Shown: positions 10,066-21,772 of the stretch, one piece after another
How positions within the stretch are numbered: position 1 is the stretch's first letter
Layout of the letters: each line of letters starts with the position of its first letter
Source: Paraspadella gotoi
Taxonomy: Eukaryota > Chaetognatha
DNA: 64,000 nucleotides
Direction: 5' to 3'
NCBI GenBank assembly: GCA_051294375.1
Contig: CM119266.1
Location: 26,989,690-27,053,689 of the forward strand
Notes under the pieces: generated by a model
Seen by the model: the letters and a program-made list of their open reading frames with translations, nothing else
The model's database searches: none
What the model was told of the DNA's origin: nothing
Position numbers and translations under genes: made by a program

Positions 10066-12948
10066 CTGTGGGGAGTCGTGTGGGCAGTTGTGGGAGGGGG
10101 GGCGGGTGAAGGTGGGAGAGGAAAGGAAATAAAAGGAAAGTTACTCGAGTTGTAATGAGAAATTATCGGCGATGGGCGTGTCGACCGGAAATGGGCGTGG
10201 CTTTTGGGTGGAAGACGAGGAAGGGGTTAAGAGGTGAGGAAAGAAGATGAGGGGAAGAAAGAGAAGTGAGAGAGGGAAAAGAGGAAAGGAAAGAAAAAAG
10301 GGTCAACGATATCGAAAATAAAAAAAGGTAGAAGAGGCAAAAATGAAGAGAGAGAGAAAAAAGAGAGAGAAAGAGGGAGAGAGAGAAAGAGGGAAAGAGA
10401 GAAAGAAAGAAAGAAAGAAAGATGAGGAAAAGAAAATTAGAAGAAAATTTGAGTCCTAACGACTCGATCGATCTGGTTTCGAAGAGGCGTGGAAATCGAG
10501 GGGGGGCGGTGCAGAATGGCGCAGGGGGGGGGGGCTGGGAGTCGGCACGCGATGGGAGACGGACGAAACGTGAGGGATATGAGCGATGATAGACAGAGAC
10601 ATGATAGAGATGATGGTGGATGAGACGTGATAGAGATGATTGAAAGCGTATTGATAGAGATGATGGACAGCGCACGATAGAGAGCGACCGGAAAGAGATC
10701 AAGAGAACGATCGCTCTCCCCGATCGCCGCAGGGGGACGCGACGCGCGTGTCGCCCGCGACGTGACCGTCACGCGAAGACGACGACGGTGGACGAGTACG
10801 CGATTTGGGTACGAGGCGCGCACGCGAGGGGATTGGAGGAATTGGGGAAGGAAAGGGAGGAAAGGGAGGAAGGGAAGAGGGGATGTGAGGAGAGGAAGAA
10901 AGGGAGGAAGGGAAGAGAGGATATGAGGGGAGGAAGGGATATGAGGAGATAAGGGAGGAAAGAAGGGAAGGAAGGGAAGAGAGGATGGGAGGAGAGAAGG
11001 GAAGAATGGAAGAGAGGATGTGACGAGAGGAGGAAGGGGAGGAAGGGAGTAGAAGAGAAGAGAGAAGGAAAGGAGTAAAAAAGGAAGGACAACAGGGAGA
11101 GAGAGGATCGGATAAAGGGATCAGGAGAAAATTAATGGGAGGAGGATATTAAAGGAAGGGAGGAGAAATAAAAGATTAAAAGGACGGAAGAAGTGAAAGT
11201 GGAAAAAGGAAAGGATGAAACGAATGGAAAGGAGGATAAGAGGACGAGAGAGAACGAGAGGATGTGAGAGAATGGAACGAGAGGACAAGTAGATCGGACG
11301 AGAGGACAAGTGGATGAAAGGAGAAGAGGGGAAACGCGGAAGATAAATCACGAGAGGGAAACGAACGATATGGACGACGACGATGATGATGATGACGATG
11401 ACAACGACGAGAAAGACAATGATAACGTCAACTCTCTCCCGACTTGACAAAAAAATCAGGAAGATGACAAAAATGAAAGCAGTGACAACGATGACGACTA
11501 TGATTTCAACGTGGATGATGATGATGACGACGACGTCCACAGATGATGACGATGACGACCACGGGAGGATGAGGATTACGACGACGACGACGACGACGAC
11601 GACGAAGGGTAATCGAGTTAGAGAAATAATAATGTGAATCCTTCGATCGAGGAAAAAGACAATTATTCGCAGTGAGAATCTGGGGAGACACGAAAGGAGG
11701 GGGGAAGGAGGGGGGCGGGGGTGGAGGAGATGGGGGGCGGGGGAGAGATTAGTGGCGAAGGGAGAAAGAAATGAAAAGGAAAAGGAATCAATTGAAAATG
11801 AAGAGGAAATCAAAGGATGGGGGGGTGGGTTGAAGGAGCGCACAGTAGGGAAGCATTAAAAGATAATCTTTTTCGAATGAATACTCCGAACGGACAATAT
11901 CGCAATGTGAAATGGGAAATGAGAGGAAAAGGGAGGGAAAAGGGAGGGAAAAAGGAGGAAAATGAGAGGAAAAGGGAGGGGAAAAGGAGGAAAATGAGAG
12001 GAAAAGGGAGGAAAATGAGAGGAAAAGGGAAAGAAAAAAGGAGTGGAAATGGGGAAAACAATGGAGAAGAGGAAATAATGGAGGTAGAAAAGAGAGAAAA
12101 AGTAAAAATAAGAAAATAGGAAAAAATGGGAAGAGAAGAAAGGAAAATGGAAAAATTAAGGAATGAAAAAACAAGGGTGAAAATTTTGAAAAGAATTTAC
12201 GGCTGCCATATTTTTCCCTTATATTTATAATTTACAAACGAATAGATAATGATAATTTCTGATAACCTTTGTAATTTTTTACTGCCTTTAAAGTATCTCG
12301 CAGAATTGAACTAAAACCGACCATGACAATCAAAGGCGAACACCCTATAACACCCGAATGCGGTCGACGAATTGCGGCAAACAAACGTCAAAAGTGCGGA
12401 AAACAATTTTTTTTCAAAACGGCGGCGTCGTCGTCGTCGTCTTCCGAACGATTTACTTTTTTCTCTCCCCATTTAATTTCTATAGAATTTTTCCTTATTT
12501 TTTCTATTCTTTTTTTTTCGTTTCTGTCTACCATTTCAGTTTAAAATTTTCCTTTTTTAAATTTTCTTTATCTAGTATTTTACTTATATTTTTTTCTTCC
12601 TTTTTCCTTTTTATTCATTTTTCTTTCTCGAAAGTCGAAAAAGAGGGCGATTCCACGACAGAGACAACGACGACAACAATTATTCGAAAAATAACAAATA
12701 AAACAAATAAAATATTTTTTTTCTCGTATTCCATTTTTTTCGAAGGCCGGGACATCGTTAGGAGGGAGAGAGCGTGAGGGAGCAGGAGATGGTGAGGGAG
12801 AACGAGAGAGAACGAGAGAGAACGAGAGAGAGCGAGAGAGAGCGAGAGAGAGCGACCGAGAGCGAACGAGATTAAACAAGAACAGAAGAGAACTGAGGCG
12901 CCTTTTCATCTTTCCTTAATATTCCCAACGCCCATCCCTCATCGGCAC
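10066..12948. other. Intron inside the right repeat arm
   Basis: Purine-rich on the plus strand at 10,200-11,350, followed by a GACGAT/ACGACG-type array at 11,360-11,620 and more GGGA/AAAG sequence to 12,120. The corresponding minus-strand ORFs are pyrimidine read-through. No exon beyond the two bounding ones is visible. Confidence 0.65.
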
Positions 12949-13113
12949 CTGTCAAGCGGCGGGAGGTTGTTGATTTCCAGGTGCAGGAGACGATTGACGT
13001 CCGTTCTCTGCAGCGAATCGGGATTCACGCGTAGGGAGATGCACTGGTTCTTGTTGTAAGGCAGCCAATGGAGTTCAGCGTCGGCGTTGGCGCATTCTGA
13101 CCGGCGAGAGCAT
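12949..13113 (-). CDS. PlexB: Plexin-B exon, PSI1 C-terminus and following strand
   Basis: This 165-nt exon (1 + 54 codons + 2) lies between acceptor gaaaagg-type tract ...ccctttccag and donor CTTGACAG/gtgccg. Its product begins CSRRSECANADAELHWLP, continues NQCISLRVNP and ends LEINNLPPLD. The family equivalent is CSRRSEC..... QCL.V....P......V.L.V.NLPPL. It lies inside the right arm of the 1-13.6 kb inverted repeat; a frame-broken copy is at 1,489-1,652 on the plus strand. The intact frame and matching phases identify this copy as the functional one. Confidence 0.94.
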
Positions 13114-14264
13114 CTGGAAAGGGAAAGAAATGATTGTTTTGATTGATTGATTGATTGATTAGATTTGGTGCATTCAGACCGGCAGGGACATTTGAAACTT
13201 CAAGAATGGGATGTTTCCTGTGATAGAATTTATTGGTTTGATTGATGGTGATTGATTGAATTCATTTATTCATAGAATTGGATGATTGATTTGATTTGAT
13301 TTATGGTTTGTAAAAATGAATCATTCGGACAAGTAACGGTCCCTCGGCGGAACTAGAAAAACTTTCGTTTTCATCATTAACGATTACAATAGATTACAAT
13401 ATTACCGACACAATGGCGTAAACAGAACGAATCCCCGCGTTACGGTCTTTACTGCCGCCCATGTGTTTTATTACTCCGCGCTCTCAAAAGAATAACTCAT
13501 TAAGTGACAAGGGAAATAGTTGGATTCCGGAGAGAGAAAGAAAGAGGAAAACTCTAGATAGCGCGCTCTCTCTCGTGCTCTCTCACTCACTCTCGTTCTT
13601 ATCTCTCGAGAGCGTAAAAACGCGTTTTGGTCGTTAGAATTAATGATTTGTAAAAATAATGAACAAAGGTAAGAGCGAAAAAAAAAGAAAAAGCGGAAAA
13701 GAATAATAACAGGCATGGAAAAAAGTGGCTTCCTTTGCGCGCCTTTCCTTCGGAGCGAGAGAGAGAGAGNNNNNNNNNNAGAGAGAGAAAGAGAGACCTC
13801 CGGCGGAGAAGCGAAGAGAATAAATGTTAAAATTAACACAAAGCCGAACAAAAGGGAAACTGAGGGCGAAGTAGGTTGGAAGGGGAGGGGAAAGGGGTGA
13901 TGGGAGCGGGATCGGTGAGAGAGAAAGAAAAAGAGAGAGAAAAAATATTTGAATCGGAACAACAAAGTGAACAAGTGGAACAAAGAATCAAAAGCGAGAG
14001 CATATAGAGAGTGAAAAGAGGAAAAGAAGCGGCCGAGAAGAAGAGGGAGAAAGGGAGAGGGGGGGAAAGAGAGGGAGAAGGAGAGAGGAAGAGAGGGGGG
14101 GGAGAGAAAGAAATCAAGAAAGATGAAGAGAAAGAACAAAAGAAAAAAAACGATCGCGCTGACAACAACAACATCAAGAACAACAACAACAAAATACAAT
14201 TCGTCAGGAGAAACGAATCCTGTGATTGTCGTTGTTGTTGTTAGGTTTTTTCTCACTTCGCTTT

Positions 14265-14306
<42 letters not shown>

Positions 14307-15996
14307 ACACTTCTAACATCCATTATCATTGTCATTCGTTTAACCGGCTCTCGTCCTCTCTTTTCATGTAAGAGCACATGACTGTCATATCCCCGTTTTT
14401 TATGCGCCGCCGCCGCCGCCAGCGCCGCCAGCGACGCCTCCGCCGCCGCCGCCGCCGCCGCTTCAGCGGACGCCTCCTCCTCCCTGATTTTTTTTCTTGA
14501 TTTATTTTTCTCGCGTTTTACTTCATTTTTCTCTTTTTTGTTTTTCTTTTATTTTTCTTTGAGCAGAAATTTAAAAATTGTGTTTTTTTTTGCCTTCCGC
14601 ATTTTTTCATTTCTTCATTTTATTTTTTTTTTCCTCCATTGAAATGGAGATTTTATTTGTGTGTGTGTGTGTGTGTGAAAATTATCGCCAAAACCGCATC
14701 TTCTATTGACACAAAAAGGAGAAACAATCTGTTGATTAAAAATGAAAATATTATTTTCCGAAATCGTTCCTAATCACTCAACTTAATCTTAACACAGATA
14801 TCTAACCCTAATCTTTTATCAAATATTAACCTTAAAAACTTAATTTAGTTCTCAATTTAGGCTGAAATGGGTCGCTCTTAGAAAATCAGACCCAAATAGA
14901 CAACGACAAATTAGTCGCCGAGATTGATTTGAAAAGTTCGTCGCTGAAAAATGATAAAAAAACAAAACAAAAACAAAAAACAAAACAAAAACCAAAAACA
15001 TGAAACGAGGAAAAATGATTAGAAAAAAGTTTAACTCGACGGACCAAATATGAAGATTGATTGATCGGTAGTGATTAGCGGTAATTGTGGTCGAGGTACA
15101 GTGTTTACTGTTTAGTGTTTAGCGGCGAACATGACCTATTTAAAAAGATTATGTTCCATTTCCAGCGGAAAGATGGATGCGCGTTCGGGTTCCATCGAAA
15201 AATAGACCAGTCTCATCGAATGTCGAGTCGTTTTATCCTTCGCAATTCACTGACTTCAGCTTCGTCAGTCAACCCCAATTTTGACTAAATCACGAATTCG
15301 GGCAACTCATCGATGGAGTCTGCAATCATTGAGCCAATCAGCTGCCAATCAATAATCGTTTAAACTCAATCAATAATACAAAATGTGATTAAAGGTCAAA
15401 GAATATTCAACGTTGAAAAATTAAGGATAAGACAGAGATAGATAGAGTGAGACAGAAAGCGTGTGAGAGAGAGTGCATGGCACTATTATCCAAGAAAAAA
15501 AACTTTTTAGCCATTAATGGCACGAGAAAAAAAGTAGAACCCATAATGGTTCCGCGTTTTCCACCGCTTTTTTTCCTCCCCTCGCTCCCCCCCCGGCGAC
15601 TCCCACTCTATCTTGTCGCGCATTCAGTTTTCCTCTTAAAAAATAGAGAGCGTCCAATCTGTCACGGGGATCGAGGTGATGGAAGAGCATTTTTGACGAA
15701 GAGGAAAGGGTGAGGAGGAGCTTGTGAAGTGAGTGGTGAAGTGGGTGGCGTGGGGAGGTGAGTGGTAAAAAATGAGCAAATCACTGATGGCTAATATTAT
15801 TGTTAATTTCCGTTAACATAATTTCACTTTCTCTTTTTTCGATATTTTAAAAGTAATTCCTCGGCTTTTTCCCGCCATTTTTTTCGTTTCTCCTACTTTT
15901 TTTCCCCCTTTCAATCGTTTTCCCTTTTGTTTCCGCCCCCTTCGCTTCGGTTTTCTTTTCGCTCGTTGTCCTTTTGTTTCGCTCGCAACGCTTCAC
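13114..15996. other. Intron between the PSI1 exons
   Basis: This contains the outer end of the right repeat arm, TGAT/GATT repeats near 13,135-13,300, a GA tract with a 10-N gap (13,770-13,779), a CT tract at 14,270-14,301, a GCC-rich segment at 14,405-14,470 and a short GT run near 14,660. No other coding sequence is supported. Confidence 0.65.
14405..14470. repeat. (GCC)n-rich segment
   Basis: Imperfect GCC/CGC trinucleotide array with AGC and GAC interruptions. It is intronic in this gene; read in either strand it would encode Ala, Pro or Gly runs, but it lies in no supported exon. Confidence 0.8.
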
Positions 15997-16089
15997 CTGT
16001 TTTCCATGGAGCACCATCCGCAGTAGGGGTCTCTCGCTCCGGTGCATTCGTCGCAAGTCGAGTACTCTGAGCAATCCGTCACCGCGATT
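15997..16089 (-). CDS. PlexB: Plexin-B exon, first PSI domain
   Basis: This 93-nt exon runs from acceptor tatcttttcag to donor GAAAACAG/gtgaag. It encodes IAVTDCSEYSTCDECTGARD, then PYCGWCSMEN. C.....C..C...RDPYCGWC is the diagnostic PSI (plexin-semaphorin-integrin) cysteine-knot core. The split Arg codon AG/A joins it to the next exon and gives ENR/CSRRSEC, as in plexin-B1. PSI domains set the orientation of the sema propeller relative to the IPT stalk. The exon is small but unambiguous. Confidence 0.96.
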
Positions 16090-16405
16090 CTGAAAAGATA
16101 AACAAACGGAGAGTAAACAAAGGAGCAATAGAAATAGAACAATAGAAATCGATGTAAAAATATATTGAGAAGAATAAAAATGGAGAAAAGAAGAGGAATT
16201 AAAAGGAGGTAGGAAACTTCATGAAAGATGAGTAGAAGGGGGGAAAAAGATATTTTAAAAAAAACATATAATTTTGATTTTATTTTCGGTAGAAAATAAC
16301 TGGAAAACTAATCGTAATTACAGAGCGGAGAGGGAGAGAAAAAAAAATGAAACTCGTGTAAAAAAAGATTAATGAGAAAAAGAGAGAAATGGGAGGAAAA
16401 GGGTG

Positions 16406-16407
<2 letters not shown>

Positions 16408-16466
<59 letters not shown>
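16408..16466. repeat. (GA)n microsatellite
   Basis: Nearly pure GA array with one T interruption, in the intron upstream of the PSI1 exon. Confidence 0.95.
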
Positions 16467-16596
16467 CATCGTTGAAAGAGAAAAACAGAGTTTGCCTCCA
16501 GACTCCAGTGGTTCTTCCATAAAAAGGGGGAAAAAAAGGAATAATCTTTCCACTTTTCAAATCTCGACCGCGTCTCTGTGTTTGAGTGGAAGTGCC

Positions 16597-16635
<39 letters not shown>

Positions 16636-17244
16636 ATATCGTTGCCATCTTCATTGTTCTCCCTCAGATTTGTCTTTCCATTCTTTCTAAATCAGTTTTT
16701 TTTCCTTCGGAAGAGACAAAGTTGAGAGGTTTTAAAATCTCGGACGAGGACGTTCGCCTTTTAGAAGATGGGGAAAAGTTTATCAGCAAACAAACTTAAT
16801 AACAAAAAATTATAACTAACAGCAGACCCTAACCAACCGAAGTTCCAACAACCATCTCACAAAATGCGCATCTTCATTAGTTCTTCATTTTCTCCTTCTA
16901 CCGACACCCGAGCGTCTTTAACTCACTTGGTTCCCTAGAGCCGACAAGGGACTCCTTTTTCATCCCATTTCTGCCGACAAGGGCCGGCATATTTTCATCT
17001 CAACCTCGAAAAAGAAAAAAAAGAAACTCTTTTCTTTCTTTCACCTTTTTTTTTCTCGTGACATCGGGAAGTGCGATGCTCTCTCTCTCTCGCGCGATAT
17101 AATGAAAAGGGTGAGGCAGAGAACTTTTCCCTACTTATTTTCGTTTTTTGATAGTTTCTCTCACACTCTCTCTTTCGATCGCTCTCTCGCTCTCTATGCC
17201 ACTTTTAAGGCGACGATGGCGACGAAAATAGAAATCGGTTTCCG

Positions 17245-17288
17245 AGGCGGCGAAAGCAGCGGCGAAAGCAGCGGCGGAAGCAGCGGCG
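17245..17288. repeat. Short 12-bp tandem repeat (ggcgaaagcagc)
   Basis: Three to four copies of ggcgaaagcagc with one GGA variant, within intronic DNA. Confidence 0.8.
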
Positions 17289-17641
17289 AGGATACAGCGT
17301 TGGGGCGGATGTGGCGAAAAAAGTGCAGGAGATGGCAAAACTGTGTGGGAGTTCTGTGTGCCGTTCAGAGTGTTAAGTCAAAGATTGCCATGAAGATGGT
17401 AAGAAAAGTGGCTGAGATAGTACCGTAGAGCAATGAGGCATGGTGGAGATAAAAGTGGTAACACAGGTGGTAAAGGTGTCGACTAAGGTGGCAGCGAAAA
17501 GATGCGAGAAATTTCTACGAAGTCGATTAATTTTTACTTTTATTTTTATGACGAATTATTTTCGGTGACGCCGTTGGCTTCGCGCTTGCTTTTTTCTTCT
17601 TTACTTTTTTATTTATAATTTTTTTTACACCTTCATTTTTC

Positions 17642-17755
17642 GCCTTCGCTTTTGCCTTCGCTTTTGCCTTCGCTTTTGCTTTCGCCTTCGCTTTCGCCTT
17701 CGCCTTCGTCTTTGCTTTCGCTTTCGTCTTCGCTTTCGTCTTCGTCTTCGCCCAC
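17642..17755. repeat. 12-bp minisatellite (gccttcgctttt type)
   Basis: About nine tandem, drifting copies of a 12-bp unit made of two 6-bp halves (GCYTTC/GCTTTT). The minus-strand reading gives a Glu/Ser/Gly/Lys repeat that is a consequence of the array, not evidence of a protein. Confidence 0.85.
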
Positions 17756-17806
17756 GCGTCGAAAATTTGTCAAAACTCGACGATGGAGACGATAAAAATT
17801 GGTGGC

Positions 17807-17807
<1 letters not shown>

Positions 17808-17853
<46 letters not shown>
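17808..17853. repeat. (CT)n microsatellite
   Basis: Uninterrupted CT array of about 22 units, close to the 12-bp minisatellite at 17,642-17,755. Confidence 0.95.
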
Positions 17854-17856
<3 letters not shown>

Positions 17857-18424
17857 CGCTTTTAGCCCCGATTCCCAGAAGCGCCATCACTTTTCTTATT
17901 CGATATTCGTCTCCATCTCGCGATTTTTTCTTATTTTCTTAAATCGCTTCTTCTCTTTTTCTCTTTTTGTTCGCTTCTTCTCTTTTTCTCGAAAACGAAA
18001 AAGAAATTCGTCATCTAACATTTTTTTTCCAAGAAAAATTGAACCACCTTTTTTAAAATTTTATTTATTTTTGTTTTTTTCATACTTAATCTTTTTTTTT
18101 TATTTACAGTATTTTGATTTATTTTTCCAGGCATTTCGAAAACTGGTCGCTGTCACAAAACAACAAACCACACCATACAAAATCACACTCAAAACCGCAC
18201 ACAACTACCACATAAGACAACGAAAGAACTCACATTCAACCAAAAAAAGACCTGACCCTTTTACAAAAGACCCTCTAACAACAGATAATCTATTCGAAAA
18301 GCGCATACCCTGTCACAACTTACCCACACTCTCTCCCACACTCCTACCCCCACACTCCAACCCCCACTTCCTTCCCACACTCCTACCCCAAAAACGATCC
18401 CCACTTCCCACCCACACGACTCAC

Positions 18425-18587
18425 TTATCGAGCTGATGTTCGGACATGACGTAAACGAACTCCCTCCTGGCGTCCATCGCCATCTCGGGCAGAATCCGGG
18501 ATCCCTCGTGGAGGCTGATCACGTCGTACTCCACGGCGAGCGAACGCGCTTCCACCACCAACTTGCGGAGGCGACCGTCGTCGGTGC
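18425..18587 (-). CDS. PlexB: Plexin-B exon, end of sema domain
   Basis: This 163-nt exon (2 + 53 codons + 2) lies between acceptor aaaaaaacag and donor CTCGATAA/gtgagt. Joined to the previous exon it restores LGTDDGRLRKL, the plexin FLGTxDGxLxKV strand. It ends with REFVYVMSEHQLDK, like the family's HLYVMSExQLxKV, immediately before PSI1. The last codon (K) is split across the splice site and completed by the first base of the 16-kb exon, so phase supports the order of the two exons. Confidence 0.95.
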
Positions 18588-18986
18588 CTGTTTTTTTTTG
18601 GGGGGGGTGGGTGGGGGTGGTTAATATGGGTGGCGAAAGGGAAGAGGGGGAGGAAGAGGGAAAATACAAAGAAGATGAAAAGAAGAACGCTAAATAAAGG
18701 AACATTTGAAATAAAAACAATTAATTAGCTAGGTGTGCAAAATTAATTGTATTTAAATATTAGAATTTCAAAAATTATTTTCTCTGTTTTTTTTTATGTC
18801 TCTATCTCTATCTCAGTTTATCTAGTCAGGATGAATGCCTCAATTCTTAGAATTAAATACAATGAGGTAATGTAATGTAGTTTTATTTTGGGCCGAAAGC
18901 CCCATTGAATAAATTCAAATTATAATCGGTGATCCTTAACCCTTTCCTTCAACTCCCTATTTTGCCCTCTCTTTCCTTTCTTATTT

Positions 18987-18989
<3 letters not shown>

Positions 18990-19032
<43 letters not shown>
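18990..19032. repeat. (CT)n microsatellite next to a splice donor
   Basis: About 21 CT units in the short intron beginning at 19,060. On the gene strand this is (GA)n about 30 bases after the donor. Confidence 0.95.
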
Positions 19033-19034
<2 letters not shown>

Positions 19035-19060
19035 CGCAATACAACATATTTTAAACTCAC

Positions 19061-19239
19061 CCAAAAAGACGGTCGTATAGTTCCCGGTGGTGGAGGCGAC
19101 GACGGAGGTAAGGTTCACGTCTTGGTAAGAGACTGCGGCCGTCTCGGCCAACGCGTCCGTCAGACCCAAGGGTGAGTTGAGGCCGACGGTGTCGCCGCAG
19201 AAGGAGTCCGTGATGTTGGTCTCCATCTGAGTGCAAGGC
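19061..19239 (-). CDS. PlexB: Plexin-B exon, sema domain
   Basis: This 179-nt exon follows acceptor ccaccgccag and ends at donor TTTTTGG/gtgagt (1 + 59 codons + 1). It encodes PCTQ, ITDSFCGDTVGLNSPLGLTD and, near its end, LTSVVASTTGNYTTVFLG. FCG...NSPLG..D and LTSV....TGN.T..FLG are hallmarks of the last sema blades in plexins. A CT microsatellite (18,990-19,032) begins about 30 bases past the donor, so the intron to the next exon is only ~470 bases and largely simple repeat. Confidence 0.95.
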
Positions 19240-19668
19240 CTGGCGGTGGAGGGGGGGGCAGGGGGGAAAGGAAAAAGTTAAGAAAGGGGGAAGGAGGAAA
19301 TTTGGCACGAAATGGTTTGGAATAAGATATTCAATTGAAACAGTTTGAAATAATATTTTAGTCACCCTTCATTCTCAGGAAAGGCTGGGTGCTCGGATAA
19401 ACTTGATTGTGAGATCGTGTGGACGCAACAATAGCAGAATTAAGCAGGACCCTTTTCAATTATGACTTTGTTATCATCTTGTGAGAGGGATGAAGTCTAA
19501 ACCCAACATAGGCCTTCCAAAGTCTTCCTTCCTTCGATATTCTTTTTCTCCCCTTTCTTTTCCCCATTTCTTCACAAAATATATATATATATATATGTAT
19601 ATTATATATATAGTATTAATGTTAAAGGTTTAATGTTCTCTCTCTCTCTCTCCCTTCAACGCACTCAC

Positions 19669-19861
19669 ATGATCTTCCCGTTAAAATCCAGCCCAGACAT
19701 GCCCTTCCCCTCGGAGAAGCACTTTTTGATCCCGTTTCGAAATGCCCGCCGGACGGACTTGAGTGAGAAGACGCAGAGCGCCGACTTGGAGGTGGGGACG
19801 TCGTTGAAGGGCGCCGTTTGGCCGACGGAGAAGACGCCGTAAAGGACGGCGCCGTCTTTGT
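19669..19861 (-). CDS. PlexB: Plexin-B exon, sema domain
   Basis: This 193-nt exon lies between acceptor aaattgacag and donor AAGATCAT/gtgagt (2 + 63 codons + 2). It reads AVLYGVFSVGQTAP, then SKSALCVFSLKSVRRAFR, then KKCFSEGKG and DFNGKIM. SALC.F....V...F...... KC matches the plexin block ESALCIFxLxxIxxxIxxxxxxCY. Conserved cysteines in ALCVF and KKCF are kept. The splice to the next exon rebuilds IM/PCTQ, placing the next conserved Cys where expected. Confidence 0.95.
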
Positions 19862-21087
19862 CTGTCAATTTGTGTGTGGGGGGACAGATGGATGGAGTTC
19901 GCGTTTAAAATTTAAATCGGAATTGGGTTCAAGTATTTTAATTAATCAATTTTTTTTTCGTACCGTTGTGAAAAATTAAACTAGTCAATACTAAGTACGT
20001 CACTAACCGCGATCTCATTGTTATCTAACTGACTTCGTATTCGGCTAAGAACGGCGAAAGTCAGATGTAATGGACAAATTACTCATTTGTAGTAAATCGT
20101 TTGTAAAAGTTTCGTAACGCTAGACAAAGTTCAGTAGTAAAAGAGTAAGGGGAAATCCTTTCATTTTGGCCGTGGATTAAAATTTCTTCTAACGAATCAA
20201 CCACCTGCGTTCCGATAAGAGAGTTTTTAATCCGATTAATCAGTATTTTCTTTTCTAATTTTCTTTTTTTTTTGTTACTTTTAAACATTTTTTGTCATTT
20301 TTTTCCCTCGCTGTCAAAGTGAGAGAGAAATTTACGATTTCAATAATTCGATTTTTGAATGAGAAGAGTGGGAACGGAATTTTGGTACAAGGAGCGATGA
20401 CGCCAAAGACGACGACGACGACGACGATGCTAACGACGACGATGCTGACGCCGCCACATTAGTCACAAATTCATTATGGAATCATTTCGGAAATGAGTTG
20501 AGCTGGCGGCGAAGAATCCCGGCTCTCACTCTCTTTCTCTCTCCCTCATGACGCCAGACGCTTCTAGCTTGACGCCAACCCAACGCCAACAAGCGGCGGC
20601 GATTTCGTTCGTAAATTCATTGGAGGCGGCGGCAGCGACGGCAGCGGCGGCAGCGGCGGCAGCGGCGGCAGCGGCGGCGGCGAGCAGGTGTGAAAGATTA
20701 TTTGCTTCGTTTTCCTTCTCATTCTTAATGGATTAAAGATAAATGACAGGGAATCGCATTCGCCCTCTCCAGGTAGAAAACAAAATTAATTACATTTTTC
20801 TTCGGCGCCTTTTTTTTCTCTCTCAGCTGAAATATTTACGAATGTTTTTTTTTTCTACTCAGAAAAAGTATTTTTCTCGCTCGAAAGACAGGGGAAGAGG
20901 GGGGGGGGCTAACCAAAAAATACGATACAAGTTTTTTCTTACGATGAATGTCTCTCTCACACATAAAACACGCTCACGCAGCGAATTTGGAGAAATCGTG
21001 CGACGGAGATTGGCACCGCGGCCTTTGGAATATTTGCGGATCGGCGCCGCAAAGACTGGAAGCGGAATCCGAACAACTTTGTGCGAG

Positions 21088-21120
<33 letters not shown>

Positions 21121-21615
21121 GCAAGATTTGATCGTCGATCGATATTTTTTTTTCGATCTTTTTTTTCCTAATTTTCCCTCGACTTCGATTCCATTCAGAG
21201 TAAATTATTTTGCTTGCATTCTAGGCAATCTCTTTTTTTCTTCTTAGACAAGCTTCCACCCTTCAGACTTCACGCTTTATTTTCGCCTCGAAAATTCTCC
21301 CTCTCCCACGCATGCTTGCTTCCCAAAAAAAGTGTGCTTGCTTTTCTCTACCACCGGTCCCCTCCCGCGACGCTTTGCTTGGTTCGAAGAATGTTAAATG
21401 ATCCGAGGTTCATCGGGACAAACAAAACATAAAAGGAGGGGGGGTGGATTAGAAAAAAGGGGGAAAAAGGAAAATAAGGGAAAAACAGAAAGAAAATAAA
21501 AAACTTATTAAAAAAAAAAGCCTCGTTTTATTTTCTTTAATCAACTTCGCAGGGAATCGTCGATGCGTGAGGGATAATTGTTTCGAGTTAGAGATGGAAC
21601 GCCTCCCAGACGTTT

Positions 21616-21653
<38 letters not shown>

Positions 21654-21727
21654 TAAACCAGCAGTCTAGCTTTTTATAATTTTTTTTTCAATTCACAATC
21701 TTTTGCGTACTCGCTTCTTTCTTTCTT

Positions 21728-21772
<45 letters not shown>

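Larger units (their letters stand above)
9313..13571 (-). repeat. Right arm of the ~4.3 kb inverted repeat, carrying intact plexin exons
   Basis: This is the reverse-complement partner of 1,022-5,405. It carries the two plexin exons in the correct strand, order and frame. The arm contains a 10-N gap (9,828-9,837) exactly where the left arm has a short T-rich run. It begins inside the (CT)n tract ending at 9,314. The 3.9-kb spacer between the arms holds the single-copy PSI2 exon. Confidence 0.92.
16090..18424. other. Intron between PSI1 and the last sema exon
   Basis: This contains GA and CT tracts (16,408-16,466; 16,599-16,638; 17,808-17,853), two 12-bp minisatellites (17,245-17,288; 17,642-17,755) and an A/C-rich, G-poor plus-strand stretch at 18,150-18,420. 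No other exon was found. Confidence 0.65.
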
